Below are positions 27,983 through 37,856 of a DNA stretch of 64,000 nt, one piece after another; positions within the stretch are counted from its first letter, which is position 1; the number at the start of each line of letters is the position of its first letter. The notes below the pieces were generated by a model. The model was given only the letters and a program-made list of their open reading frames with translations. It had not been told where the DNA came from and did not search any database. The stretch covers positions 2,542,001 to 2,606,000 of the forward strand of contig JAXLVB010000001.1 in the NCBI GenBank assembly GCA_046329195.1. The letters run 5' to 3'. Source of the stretch: JAXLVB01 sp046329195 (GTDB taxonomy: Bacteria; Bacteroidota; Bacteroidia; Cytophagales; Spirosomataceae). Made by a program: the position numbers and the translations under genes.

Positions 27983-30900
27983 TTAAAATGTGGCAGTCAA
28001 CCCAAGCGTTACGGTTTTGGCGGGTGGAGTCATAGAGTAATCAATGGCTACTCGGAATGGGTCACTACCCCGCATCGAAACCTCTGGGTCTTGGCCTTTG
28101 TAGTGAGTCCAGGTATATAGGTTTTCGGCAGTAACGTATCCACTCAACGCCTTAAACTTGAGTTTCTCGGTTACTTTTTTCGAGAAACTGTAGCGCAAGG
28201 TAATCGTGCGGAAGCGCACAAAGGAAGCATCTTCTACGTAGCGGCTTGAGCCCAGCCAGTTGTATCCAGAAGCATACAAGGCACGAGGAACCTCAGTAAC
28301 ATCACCCGGTTTTCGCCAACGAGACAGTACTTCGGTGCTTTGATTATCGAAACCATACATGGCGGTAGTATTCATGCGAGTACCATTTACCACATCATAA
28401 TCAGAGCGGAAATTGAAGAATGCCGTCAACTTAAAGCGTTCTTTCCAAGTAATAGTACCCCCAAAACCACCTGTGAAGGCAGGGTTACTGTTGCCCAAAT
28501 ACACAATGTCCATATAGTTGATGTTACCGTCGTGGTTAACATCTTCATAAACTGCATCGCCAGGCTGAAAGATGTAGTCGGTGTTAGGATAGTTGAAGCG
28601 CATATACACGCCTTGGCCGTCGGGTGTGATGATAGGCTCGCCACTTTTGCCACGAGCAATGGTGGACTCTTTGTCTTTGTAAACACCTAAGTAACGGAAG
28701 CCATAAAACGAACCAAAGGGGTTGTTAACCTGCATATACGTTTTGTATTGCCCATTGGCGGTGATGTTTCCTGCTTCTCGTGGGTAGAGGTCCGAAATTT
28801 CTCGGATGATGTTGATGTTCCGAGCAATGTTCATGTTCAATTCAATGGTCAGTTCCTTGCTGCGTTTGGGCGTTACGCCAAAATTAAACTCCCAGCCGAG
28901 GTTGTCCATCGTACCCACGTTCATGTTTACAGTGTTGAAACCTGTAAAAGATGAAATCTGTAAGCCATTGAAAAATAGGTTTTTAGTGCGATTGCTATAG
29001 AATTCGGCATCAAACGTAACACGGCGATTCAACAAGGATAAGTTCAGACCGAGGTTGCGACCAATGATAGTTTCCCAGCGTAAATTTTGAAGTTCCATGT
29101 TAGAGGGTACTACACCCGACAAACCTTGATACGACCATCCCATTGTGCTATAAGTGCTAAAGAACGAGTAGTCATACTTAGGCGCATTACCACTTTGGCC
29201 ATAGCTAAACCGGAAGGCCAAAATGTCAATGAAGTTGTTGAATTTCTTCATGAATGGTTCATCCGAAAAAATCCATTTTCCAGAAATAGAAGGGAATAAA
29301 CCGTACCGATACGCTGGACCAAAACGAGAGTTACCGTCGCCACGGATACCCAAATCAAGGATATAACGATCCAAAAAACCATAATGAACATTCCACAAAA
29401 GACCTACGCTTCGGGTCTGCGTAACCGACGACGATAGGGTAGAGGAGGTCTGACGGGCAGGGTTGGTGATGTCTGTAAACTGATCAGAAGCGGTGTTTGA
29501 TACCGACGCCTGCTGCGACACAGCCTTGATGTCAGAGGTATTAAGAACCCACAAACTTGTCAATTCGTGTTTTTTGTTCTTGATTTTTGGAGTGTACATC
29601 AACGATGTCTTAGACGTCACGCCAAATACATCCACATCACCATCGTACGCTAAGTTGACCGACGAACTGGTCCAGCGTTGTCCCGTGGCAATTTGAGGCA
29701 AAAACGACTGGCTTTTGGTGTTATTAATGTCAAATTGTACGTCGAAACTGGCCATCCAAACGCCTGGCTTCAAGTCATATTGCAGTTGGAAGTGCGGGAT
29801 AATCCGATCAGAAAGAATCGTGTTTTTGGCACTACTTGCCATAGCCACAGGGTTGTAGGTAGTAGGGGCGGTACCTTGGATATTACTTAGTGGCGAAAAG
29901 TAGTTGGGAGTCAGCGTACCAAACTCGTTGTACTCATACACACTCATATTAGGCATTTTGGCATAGGCCACGTTGCGTAACAAATCCTTGTTTGAGGTAA
30001 ACGCACTGACGTAACTACGGTCATTATCAGAGTGCGTAAACGAAAGGTCCGTTCTGAACCGAATGCGGTTCGACACGTTGTAGTCAAGGTTGATACGAGT
30101 GTTAATCCGAGTCAGGCCCGTGCCAATGGTAGTACCTACTTGATTAAAATAGCCCAACGAAGCGTAATAGCGAGCTTTTTCGCCACCGCCATTGATAGAA
30201 ATATTGTGGTCTTGTGAGTTGCCAATGCGAGTAAGTTCTTTAATCCAGTTGGTGTTGTTGCTGTAGTTAAAGAACCAGTAAGGGTCGTTGGGGTCATACT
30301 GAAATTCCTTCACCAACTGGGTATTGAGGGGCGTACCGTTGCGGTTCATGTACTCTTCTGGAATCAAGGTAGAGTACTGGTCACCGGTGAGCATCGGAAT
30401 CGCATCGGGCTGTTTTGAAACTGAGCCTTTAAAGGTGTAGGTGATGGTCGGCTTGCCAACCGAGCCTCGTTTGGTGTTAATGACCACCACCCCATTAGCC
30501 GCCTTAGAACCCCAAAGGGCAGTGGCAGCGGCATCTTTTAAGATACTGATGTTTTTAATATCAGAAGGTGCTATGTTGAGTAATTGTGCGTAGCCTAATT
30601 CGTCGGCAGTACCGAAGTTAAAGTCTGAAGGGATCTGGGTTTCGTAGGGCATTCCATCAACCACTACCATTGGGTCCACCGACGAGTTAATAGACGACGT
30701 TCCCCTAATTCTGATTTGCATCCCTGCGCCGGGATTCCCTGAGCTGGCCGTAATGTCCACCCCCGCCAAGCGGCCTTGGAGCATTTGGTCAATCGAAGTC
30801 CCTTGCATTTCTTCAATAGCCTTGGTATCAATTTTCGCTACCGCAATGGTCGTATTACGCTCAGATACCGACATCAAGCCGTTGTCGGTGCTTTGGGCCG

Positions 30901-31255
30901 TAACCACTACCTCCGAAAGCTCCGAAGAAATGGATTCGAGCGCTACGTTGAGCGTTTTGCGGCTTCTTACAGGGATTTTTTCGGTACGAAACCCAATACT
31001 CGAAAACGAGAGGGTGTTGTTGGGGTTCGTCATTTTAATGACGTAGTTGCCACTAATGTCGGTAACTACCCCTTTGATAATACGGTTATCCTTATCTAAT
31101 TCGGCAATCGTAGCACCTACCACCGCCGAGCTGTCTTTTAACTCTGTAACTCGCCCCCGTACCGTAAACGTAGTAGCAGGAGTTTGGGCTTGAGCAGAAG
31201 CAAGGCACCAGAGTAGGCCACAAGCCACCAATACGATTCGTTGTAAAGATTTCAT
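27983..31255 (-). CDS. SusC-like TonB-dependent receptor (fasciclin operon, first pair)
   Basis: From the ATG at 31255, which starts a signal peptide (MKSLQRIVLVACGLLWCLASAQAQ), this is 1090 residues. The longer ORF to 31348 would overlap the preceding gene. A regulatory domain (VRGRVTELKDSSAVVGATI) is followed by LSEVVVTAQ, holding the TonB box. The plug carries LQGRLAGVDITASSG, IRIRGTSSINSSVDPMVVVDGMP and ISILKDAAATALWGSKAANGVVVINTKRG. The barrel ends VTLGLTATF. It is the import channel of the first SusC/SusD pair. Cargo unknown. Confidence 0.94.
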   Translation of the reverse strand: MKSLQRIVLVACGLLWCLASAQAQTPATTFTVRGRVTELKDSSAVVGATIAELDKDNRIIKGVVTDISGNYVIKMTNPNNTLSFSSIGFRTEKIPVRSRKTLNVALESISSELSEVVVTAQSTDNGLMSVSERNTTIAVAKIDTKAIEEMQGTSIDQMLQGRLAGVDITASSGNPGAGMQIRIRGTSSINSSVDPMVVVDGMPYETQIPSDFNFGTADELGYAQLLNIAPSDIKNISILKDAAATALWGSKAANGVVVINTKRGSVGKPTITYTFKGSVSKQPDAIPMLTGDQYSTLIPEEYMNRNGTPLNTQLVKEFQYDPNDPYWFFNYSNNTNWIKELTRIGNSQDHNISINGGGEKARYYASLGYFNQVGTTIGTGLTRINTRINLDYNVSNRIRFRTDLSFTHSDNDRSYVSAFTSNKDLLRNVAYAKMPNMSVYEYNEFGTLTPNYFSPLSNIQGTAPTTYNPVAMASSAKNTILSDRIIPHFQLQYDLKPGVWMASFDVQFDINNTKSQSFLPQIATGQRWTSSSVNLAYDGDVDVFGVTSKTSLMYTPKIKNKKHELTSLWVLNTSDIKAVSQQASVSNTASDQFTDITNPARQTSSTLSSSVTQTRSVGLLWNVHYGFLDRYILDLGIRGDGNSRFGPAYRYGLFPSISGKWIFSDEPFMKKFNNFIDILAFRFSYGQSGNAPKYDYSFFSTYSTMGWSYQGLSGVVPSNMELQNLRWETIIGRNLGLNLSLLNRRVTFDAEFYSNRTKNLFFNGLQISSFTGFNTVNMNVGTMDNLGWEFNFGVTPKRSKELTIELNMNIARNINIIREISDLYPREAGNITANGQYKTYMQVNNPFGSFYGFRYLGVYKDKESTIARGKSGEPIITPDGQGVYMRFNYPNTDYIFQPGDAVYEDVNHDGNINYMDIVYLGNSNPAFTGGFGGTITWKERFKLTAFFNFRSDYDVVNGTRMNTTAMYGFDNQSTEVLSRWRKPGDVTEVPRALYASGYNWLGSSRYVEDASFVRFRTITLRYSFSKKVTEKLKFKALSGYVTAENLYTWTHYKGQDPEVSMRGSDPFRVAIDYSMTPPAKTVTLGLTATF

Positions 31256-31322
31256 CAATGGTAAATGTCGTTTATCGGTTTTCCTTCGATTCGTTTTATG
31301 GTATTCAACACCAAGTGGGTGG

Positions 31323-33536
31323 TTACTGATATTGTAAGTAATTGTCAATCAGGTGAATGACGGTTCTGTTTGACAAGTTGTTACTTCTGCTGATGTTGAC
31401 TTTTGCTCTGCGGTTGAGGGCATCAGTAATCTGCATATCGCCAGGTTTGCTGATAACAGTCACCATTACGGCATCACCTTTGTTGTCTTTGGCCATGGTT
31501 TCCATTGCTCCAGAGTCTTTACCATCAGGAATCACCGTACGTTTGTTCAAAATATGCGAATAGATAAAGTTGACTACCAATTGCTGGTCTTTGGGGGTGG
31601 TAGGGGCAAAATTAGGTGTCTTCGTTGCTCCCGTGCCTGTCCCCGGCAAAAGCCCTGCATTAACAGCCGCTTGAATCGCCGTGTTGTCAGGAATAAAAAC
31701 GGTATAAAACGTCCCTGCCGATGTTCCGAGAATCTCGCCCGTAGTGGCGTTGTAGGCGGCAGCGGAGTTTTTCAGATATTGCCAGAAGAAGTTAAATGGC
31801 GAAGTAGTGGCTGTGCCCAAGGTCTCAATGTGCTTACCGATGTTCAATTCTGTAAAGTTCAAGATGCCATCAGTGTAGTAAACTCGGCCATTTTGGGCTG
31901 TTTTGGTACTTAAAATCTTGAGCGGCTTATCCTGAGTACCAGCCGAATAGACCGTGTTTTTGTCAAACTTAATGTATTCGCCATTGAACGCATCTATAAT
32001 GCCAGAACCAGCTAGATTATCAAGTTCGTTGTTTGCAGTAGAGATAATACTCGTCGCTACAATCCGCAGCAGGCGGTTTTTTACGCCGTCGCCTGTGGTA
32101 CGAGTGGTGGTACCTGGAGCGGTGTAGCCCCATTCATTTTTGGCGATGTCATAGTCATAACCAGCAGCTGCAATGGCAGCATCGCTCATCAAGAAAACAG
32201 TATATTTCAACTTAGGATTGAGAATGACTGGCCGCAAGTCAAGATTGAGGAGGCGAGTCATGATAGAATACTTGGGGTCGAGATAAGCCTTGCCGAATAC
32301 AGTAGCAAACACATTGGCTTCTTGAACCTTATTGGTGCCATAAAACAAGCCATTGCTCAACATTTTGCGGTCAACCACATTGGCCGCTGGGTCAAAGCGA
32401 GCTTCTTCGGCAAATGAATTATAGGTTGACTTAAACTTGCTTGGCCAAACGGCAGTAGCCCACATGTGAGCGTTTAGGAAGTCGGCTACTACTTGTGGAG
32501 GGACGTTGTCGAGCGAAGTGTAGTTTTCGAGTAATACACTTTTAATATAAGGTGTCAACACGTCGTTGGTTGGCACAAAAATGCTCCAGAAGTCTTGCTG
32601 AGCGTCGTTATCGGCAAATTTGAGATAATTTTCGTTGTTGGGCGAAAAGGCTAACTGCTGTTTTGAGTACAGTTTTACATAAACTTGGTCACTCTTGCCA
32701 GTCAGAATTTGATACTTATTCGTCGCATCGGCATTGGGTACAAAGTTGACGATGTACTTTTCGTATAATTTCCGAAACTCACTGTATTCGGGTTTGGTGC
32801 GTAGGTATTGGTCTATCGAGGGCGGAGGCGCCAGTACGTTATCAATCTCATGAATGACTCCGTTTTCGGCTACTATATCTTTTTCTAAGACCTTTGAATC
32901 CATGACATTGAAACCCGTATAGGCAACGTCGGGGAAGAAATAGGTGTAGTCAGAATTGACCAAGCTTTTGTCGGCAAAGTACTCGGTCGTGAAGTACGAA
33001 ATGTGTTTGTTGTTGTTGTCGGCACTGACAAACTGGTTGTAGTTTCGGTTGCCAGCTACCGCTTTTAGGTTCTGCCCATCAATGTTAGCGTCGTTGTAAA
33101 AGCCTGTATAAAAGGCTGTTCTGCGGCGAAATGCCTTAGACGGTATCCAGCCGTTTGGCCCTTGGTAGTCGTCAATGCGGTCACGAGCAAAGGCATTATA
33201 CACTAACAAGTACTGTACAATCTCACGAGCTTTGGTAGAGTCAATCGCACCAATAGTCAGATTGTTTTTCTGGAAATATTTCTGAAATGCATCGTCATTA
33301 GGAGCAAAGAAAGTCCAATACCCCGCACTACTCAAGGTACGTTGGTAGCCGCTTTTGTCAATCAGCGCTAACAGCGTCTGAAAACGACCTTTTTGTTGTA
33401 GCTGCTGATAGATAGGCGGGTCTAGGTTGGCGGGTCTGTCATAGACAGAATCCCACTCCTTATTTGAACAGCTACTTACTATGAATCCTATCAGTACTAC
33501 CAGACAGGGCCATAAGGATAATAAGCGTTTGTACAT
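31323..33536 (-). CDS. Large multi-domain fasciclin (FAS1) lipoprotein C
   Basis: From the ATG at 33536 (signal MYKRLLSLWPCLV, lipobox IVSSC; the ORF continues to 33623 without a signal) this is 737 residues. Four FAS1-like segments are visible. The first (about 35-230) has LIDKSGYQRTLSSAGYWTFFAPNDDAF and NGVIHEIDNV. The second (about 235-390) has FWSIFVPTNDVL. The third (about 400-570) has YTVFLMSDAAI. The fourth (about 575-737) has FYTVFIPDNTAI and ends TVIHLIDNYLQYQ. Unlike lipoproteins A and B it has no C-terminal jelly roll. It is the first gene of the long minus-strand operon. Likely surface adhesin or glycan-binding component. Confidence 0.87.
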   Translation of the reverse strand: MYKRLLSLWPCLVVLIGFIVSSCSNKEWDSVYDRPANLDPPIYQQLQQKGRFQTLLALIDKSGYQRTLSSAGYWTFFAPNDDAFQKYFQKNNLTIGAIDSTKAREIVQYLLVYNAFARDRIDDYQGPNGWIPSKAFRRRTAFYTGFYNDANIDGQNLKAVAGNRNYNQFVSADNNNKHISYFTTEYFADKSLVNSDYTYFFPDVAYTGFNVMDSKVLEKDIVAENGVIHEIDNVLAPPPSIDQYLRTKPEYSEFRKLYEKYIVNFVPNADATNKYQILTGKSDQVYVKLYSKQQLAFSPNNENYLKFADNDAQQDFWSIFVPTNDVLTPYIKSVLLENYTSLDNVPPQVVADFLNAHMWATAVWPSKFKSTYNSFAEEARFDPAANVVDRKMLSNGLFYGTNKVQEANVFATVFGKAYLDPKYSIMTRLLNLDLRPVILNPKLKYTVFLMSDAAIAAAGYDYDIAKNEWGYTAPGTTTRTTGDGVKNRLLRIVATSIISTANNELDNLAGSGIIDAFNGEYIKFDKNTVYSAGTQDKPLKILSTKTAQNGRVYYTDGILNFTELNIGKHIETLGTATTSPFNFFWQYLKNSAAAYNATTGEILGTSAGTFYTVFIPDNTAIQAAVNAGLLPGTGTGATKTPNFAPTTPKDQQLVVNFIYSHILNKRTVIPDGKDSGAMETMAKDNKGDAVMVTVISKPGDMQITDALNRRAKVNISRSNNLSNRTVIHLIDNYLQYQ

Positions 33537-33855
33537 ACGGTTGGACGTCTGAAAAATGATTGTACGTGTTATTTTGATACAATTGCTTTTTGCAAAAACA
33601 ACATTCCTTATTGGGGGTTTCAATACGAACTATTGTAATTGAAACAGAGGATTAGGTACTTTTTACAAACTACAAAGAGCAATGTTGAGTGCTCGAAGTA
33701 TCTATAAAGAGTGATATTCTATGCAAAAAAAGTTATCTTTTCTCCTAAGACCCTCCTGTACCATCCTGTGATAGACTTTTTTTGCAACCAATGCAAGAAA
33801 GCACTTGAGAATAGCAGTATATAAGCCTGTCAACAGAAGCGGTTGCTCTACTTGC

Positions 33856-33892
33856 TTGATTATTAGCAGTTTTTCGGTTTTTGAATAATCAA
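33856..33892. promoter_or_regulatory. Inverted repeat, candidate operator of the fasciclin/Sus operon
   Basis: Nine-bp perfect arms TTGATTATT / AATAATCAA are separated by 19 bp, about 320 bp upstream of the first fasciclin gene. It is a dyad of the size a dimeric regulator could bind. No regulator gene lies nearby to pair it with. Confidence 0.25.
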
Positions 33893-33996
33893 TTGAACGC
33901 TAACGATGTAGTGCATTTATGGAGGAATTTGACTCAAACGCTGGGTAGGATACGCACTTGTAGAAGATTGGATAAGAGAGAAAAGGCAATAAAAAA

Positions 33997-34027
33997 CACG
34001 CAGTCGCTAGTACTGCGTGTTTTTTTT
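33997..34027 (-). terminator. Terminator of the MFS-kinase-fucosidase operon
   Basis: The stem CACGCAGT / ACTGCGTG (33997-34004, 34012-34019) has A-tracts on the left and T-tracts on the right, so it works on either strand. On the minus strand it follows the fucosidase stop by about 20 bp and is followed by six T residues. Confidence 0.88.
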
Positions 34028-34044
34028 AGTAAAAGAAGAAGCGT

Positions 34045-35394
34045 TTAGTTAGCCGTTCCGCTGATTTTCAAGACCCAAGCGTGCTCGCAGGGGAGTTTGT
34101 CAGGTAGCGTGACGGTAATTGAACCAGCAGCATTGGCAGTCCAAGACAGCGGTTTAGTTACTCCTAGTAGGTGAATGGCCGAGCCTGCCTTTGGCGTAAT
34201 ACTTTTGATAGTAACCGTGTTGCCTGACTTGTTAGTCAAGATAGCGTAGATATTCTTGCCATCTTTGCTTACCGTAAATTTCAGGTTGTCTCCTTCTTTG
34301 TAGTGTTTTAAGCTCTTGGTGCCGTAAATAGCCTCACCGTTGATTTTGAGCCACTTACCCATCTCGCCTAGGCGCTCTACCGAAGCAGTTGGGATAAGAC
34401 CTTCGGCGGTGGGGCCAATATTGAGCAAATAGTTCCCGCCCTTGGCTGCCACGTCAATCAGGTTATGAATGAGCATCGTCGAAGATTTCCAGTTATTATC
34501 GTCTTTTCTAAAACCCCAAGTGTCGTTCATCGTCATGCACGATTCCCAGTCTTGGTCTGATGTTCCTTCCAAAATTTCTTGTTCGGGTGTTCCAAAATCA
34601 CCTACGTAGCTATTGTCTCGGTTCATGCCTTGCATTCCTTTGCGGCCTTTGCCTACCCGATTATTGATAATGAGGTTGGGATTAAGGTTCCGAAGAAAAT
34701 TGTAAAGGTCTTTGCCTTGTGGCTCGGTCCACTCTGGAATCCACTCGCCATCAAACCAAAGTACGCCCGGGTCGTAGGTTTTAACAAGTTCGGTGAGTTG
34801 TGGTTTTAGATACGTTTCTCGATAAGTAGCCCAGTTGGCGTTGGGGTTGTTTTGGTGTTTATAATCTTTGGGTGACTCCGCATCGGGCTGGTGCCAGTCC
34901 ATGATAGAATGATAAAAACACATCCGAATGCCAGCGGCCTTACATGCCTCAGTCAATTCTTTTAGAATGTCTCGCTTAAAGGGAGCAAAGTCCATAATAT
35001 CATAGTTGCTGACTTTAGAATCCCATAAGCAGAATCCGTCGTGGTGCTTCGAGGTAATCACAATGTATTTAATACCAGCCTCTTTAGCCACACGAACCCA
35101 TTCTTTGGCATTAAACTGCGTGGGGTTAAACTGCTTGGCAAATCCTTCATACTCGGCCACTGGAATATTGGCGCTGTGCATAATCCATTCGCCAATCCCT
35201 TTGATGGGCTTGTCGTGATAGAGCCCCGCTGGAATGGAATACACCCCCCAGTGGATAAACATACCGAAAGTAGCATCTCGCCACCAGTTCATGCGAGCAT
35301 CACGAGCCTCTTTGGTTTCGTTTAGATAATCTTTTTGAGCAAATGCCGTCAGTAAACTACTGAGTAATGCAAAAGTTAGAATCCATTTTTTCAT
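34045..35394 (-). CDS. Alpha-L-fucosidase, glycoside hydrolase family 29
   Basis: A 449-residue periplasmic or secreted enzyme with a signal peptide ending LTAFAQ (residue 20). The family GH29 barrel shows WWRDATFGMFIHWGVYS (37-53), ITSKHHDGFCLWDS and the nucleophile motif VLWFDGEW, with D215 as the expected nucleophile. A C-terminal beta-sandwich follows from about 360. The enzyme releases fucose from alpha-linked glycans by a retaining mechanism. It is the third gene after an MFS transporter and a PfkB kinase; the 26-bp gap to the kinase supports cotranscription. The linkage cleaved cannot be read from sequence. Confidence 0.93.
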   Translation of the reverse strand: MKKWILTFALLSSLLTAFAQKDYLNETKEARDARMNWWRDATFGMFIHWGVYSIPAGLYHDKPIKGIGEWIMHSANIPVAEYEGFAKQFNPTQFNAKEWVRVAKEAGIKYIVITSKHHDGFCLWDSKVSNYDIMDFAPFKRDILKELTEACKAAGIRMCFYHSIMDWHQPDAESPKDYKHQNNPNANWATYRETYLKPQLTELVKTYDPGVLWFDGEWIPEWTEPQGKDLYNFLRNLNPNLIINNRVGKGRKGMQGMNRDNSYVGDFGTPEQEILEGTSDQDWESCMTMNDTWGFRKDDNNWKSSTMLIHNLIDVAAKGGNYLLNIGPTAEGLIPTASVERLGEMGKWLKINGEAIYGTKSLKHYKEGDNLKFTVSKDGKNIYAILTNKSGNTVTIKSITPKAGSAIHLLGVTKPLSWTANAAGSITVTLPDKLPCEHAWVLKISGTAN

Positions 35395-35420
35395 GATTGT
35401 GAGGATTAGAGGAGAAAAGT

Positions 35421-36347
35421 TTATTGATACAAAAGCGAACGCTCTACTTGGGGTGGGAGTGGGCCCGCAGTAGTCAGTTTCTTAGCGGCCATGTTAGACC
35501 CTGCATGAGCACATTTAATGGCATCTTTGCCTTCGGTGTAGGCCGTCAAAAACCCAGACCAAAAGGCATCGCCTGCACCAGTGGCGTCAACTACTTCGAT
35601 TTTTTTGGGAAGCAGCCGATAGTGCTTTGCCCCATTTTCGTACGAAATCAGGCTTCCTTCTCCTCCTAAGGTGAGGCATACTAACTCGGCACCCATTTGA
35701 TGAAAGTCGTGAATAATCTGCTCATTGGACACGGGTTTTCCGTAGAGGCGCTCAGCGTCGTCTTCACTGAGTTTGACAAGCGCCCCGTGTCGGCAGTAGT
35801 TGGTAAGTACGGTCCAGGCTTCTTGGCGGTTAGGCCAAATACTTGGGGCATAGTTGGCATCAATGCTGGCTTTGCAACCCAACTGATGCGCACGGGTAGC
35901 GGCATCAACGAGCGTACTTTGAGCGGGTTCCTGGCTCAAAGCAAAACAGGTTGTATGAAAAATAGCCGATTGAGCCAATAAGTCATCGGGCAAATGATGC
36001 GGCTGAAGCATCCGGTCAGCCGTGCGATAGGCTACAAAATCGGGCGTACCTTTGGTGCGGCTTACCACTACAATGCTTGTGGGCTGTTCGTGGCTTACTG
36101 CAATATGACTTACGTCAATACCTGTTTTGGCAATTTCGTCTTTCAGGAAAACCCCCAAATTATCATTCCCGATACAAGATACCAACGCTACTTGATTGCC
36201 CAATCGAGCCATATTGGCAGCCAAGTTGGCTGGGCTTCCACCTTGTATTTTGCGAAATTGTTGTGTGTCTAAGAGGTTGGTAGTGAGCTCAGTACCTAAT
36301 AGGTCAATCAAGAGTTCTCCTACAGAGAGAAGGGCATATTTTTTCAT
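35421..36347 (-). CDS. PfkB-family sugar kinase (fructokinase-like)
   Basis: A 308-residue kinase from the ATG at 36347; the longer ORF to 36371 would overlap the transporter stop. PfkB signatures are present: GGSPANLAANMARLG near residue 40, and the anion-hole/catalytic motif DATGAGDAFWSGF near 260. It resembles fructokinases and 2-keto-3-deoxygluconate kinases. The substrate is a ketose or related sugar, exact identity unresolved. It lies 13 bp after the MFS transporter gene and before the fucosidase gene. Classical fucose catabolism uses a FGGY-type fuculokinase, so this kinase does not obviously act on fucose. Confidence 0.87.
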   Translation of the reverse strand: MKKYALLSVGELLIDLLGTELTTNLLDTQQFRKIQGGSPANLAANMARLGNQVALVSCIGNDNLGVFLKDEIAKTGIDVSHIAVSHEQPTSIVVVSRTKGTPDFVAYRTADRMLQPHHLPDDLLAQSAIFHTTCFALSQEPAQSTLVDAATRAHQLGCKASIDANYAPSIWPNRQEAWTVLTNYCRHGALVKLSEDDAERLYGKPVSNEQIIHDFHQMGAELVCLTLGGEGSLISYENGAKHYRLLPKKIEVVDATGAGDAFWSGFLTAYTEGKDAIKCAHAGSNMAAKKLTTAGPLPPQVERSLLYQ

Positions 36348-36360
36348 TGTGTTTTTCAAA

Positions 36361-37689
36361 TTAATGTCCACCTCCCATGGGCATGGCAGCGTCGGTACTT
36401 ACTTTTTTTGCTTTGATGAGGAGGGTAGCACCTGCTGCCAACAGCAAGAAGGTGCCAGCAAAACTAATGGCTTTGCCTGAATCGTTGTTGAGGAAATGCT
36501 CTAAAATATAGCCAAAAGTGAGGTTTTGGATAATCATCGGAATCACAATCATCATGTTGATAATACCCATATAGACCCCGTACCGTTCTTTCGGAATTTC
36601 GCTTACGACCATCAGGTACGGAATTCCCATCATGCTGGCCCAGGCTATGCCAAACCCTGTCATTGGAGCAAAAAGCAGGTATTTGTTTTCGATATGAGGG
36701 AAAATTAACAAGCCTACCCCTGCCATGACTAAGCAAATCACATGCACGGCTTTAGGGCTATATTTTTTGGCTAACCATACTAATCCAAACGCTGATAAAA
36801 ACGTAGCTACGTTGTACCATCCATTGACCAAACCTGCCCAGCCCACGGCTTGCTCATAAAGTTGCTTGTCAGCCGAAGGAGAGGTCTTCCAAACCGATTG
36901 GGCGATACTTTTGGAGGCATTCTGCCAATAACAGAATAAGGCATACCACTGAAACACATACACTAAGCCCAGCTGCCACATCACCCGAGGCATATCTTTG
37001 ATAGCATGTGCGATTTCGATAAATGGCGTAAGTACCCCCCGAGGATTTTCTTTCATGGCTGCCAGTTCTTCGGAACTTGGAGGAATTTCGGGGGTTTTTG
37101 ACATGGACCACCATACCGAACCAATCGAACAAACTGACCCTAAAAAGAACGACCCAAATACCCAGTAAGGAATTTGTCCATGCGACCCCGTAATGAACTG
37201 CTGAAAGACAAACAGTGAGACGTTAGCCAGCGTGATACCGAGACCCGTGAAAAAACTTTGAGTCAAAAAACCTGTCGGGAGCTGGTCGTCAGGGAGTTTG
37301 TCGGCAATGAATGCCCGGTAAGGTTCCATAGCGGTATTGTTACCTGCGTCCAAGATCCAAAGTAAGCCAGCAGCCATCCACAACGAACTACTAAACGGAT
37401 AGATAAACAAAGCCAAACTACACAACACGGCTCCAATGAAAAAATAAGGCTTGCGCCGCCCAAAGCGGGGGTGCCAGGTTTTGTCACTCAATGCGCCGAT
37501 GATTGGCTGAACCAGCAGACCTGTGACGGGGCCAGCTAAATTGAGCAGGGGGATTTCGTCGGGACTTGCTCCTAAAAAATCATAAATCGGATTAACTGCA
37601 CTTTGTTGTAAGCCAAAACTGTACTGAATGCCAAAAAAACCGACATTCATGTTAATAATTTGAGAAAAAGATAATCGGGGCTTCATCAT
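36361..37689 (-). CDS. MFS sugar transporter (sucrose/maltose GPH-like)
   Basis: A 442-residue membrane protein with about 12 hydrophobic segments. The start was set at the ATG at 37689 (37686 is adjacent), preceding KPRLSFSQIINMNVGFFG. The first loop contains QPIIGALSDKTWHPRFGRRKPYF, the GDW-x-D-R-x-x-x-R/K-type MFS motif between TM2 and TM3 as found in plant and bacterial sucrose transporters. It imports a sugar across the inner membrane by proton symport. It is the first gene of an operon with a PfkB kinase and GH29 fucosidase. Confidence 0.85.
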   Translation of the reverse strand: MMKPRLSFSQIINMNVGFFGIQYSFGLQQSAVNPIYDFLGASPDEIPLLNLAGPVTGLLVQPIIGALSDKTWHPRFGRRKPYFFIGAVLCSLALFIYPFSSSLWMAAGLLWILDAGNNTAMEPYRAFIADKLPDDQLPTGFLTQSFFTGLGITLANVSLFVFQQFITGSHGQIPYWVFGSFFLGSVCSIGSVWWSMSKTPEIPPSSEELAAMKENPRGVLTPFIEIAHAIKDMPRVMWQLGLVYVFQWYALFCYWQNASKSIAQSVWKTSPSADKQLYEQAVGWAGLVNGWYNVATFLSAFGLVWLAKKYSPKAVHVICLVMAGVGLLIFPHIENKYLLFAPMTGFGIAWASMMGIPYLMVVSEIPKERYGVYMGIINMMIVIPMIIQNLTFGYILEHFLNNDSGKAISFAGTFLLLAAGATLLIKAKKVSTDAAMPMGGGH

Positions 37690-37830
37690 AGGAATTAGAA
37701 AAGAATAGTGGATAAGGCAATTGGGCAATATTACGTAGAAAATTGGCTTTAGCCCACAAGAAGTATGAAAATTTGTGGAAGCTATAGATGAGTCTGTTAT
37801 TCCTTAGATGATTCGCCCACTACTTTTCGT

Positions 37831-37838
37831 TATCTTTG
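37831..37838 (+). promoter_or_regulatory. Putative -7 promoter box of the BamA/TamA-like gene
   Basis: TATCTTTG matches TAnnTTTG, 18 bp before the ATG at 37857. It overlaps the upstream in-frame extension to 37836, favouring the ATG at 37857. Confidence 0.55.
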
Positions 37839-37856
37839 CCGAACATTACTGACCTA

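Larger units (their letters stand above)
33537..34044. other. Intergenic region upstream of the fasciclin/Sus operon
   Basis: About 500 bp without a convincing gene. It must hold the operon promoter, but no clear TAnnTTTG box was found on the minus strand. Two elements stand out: an inverted repeat TTGATTATT / AATAATCAA (33856-33864 and 33884-33892), possibly an operator, and the terminator of the upstream fucosidase gene at 33997-34027. Confidence 0.5.
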
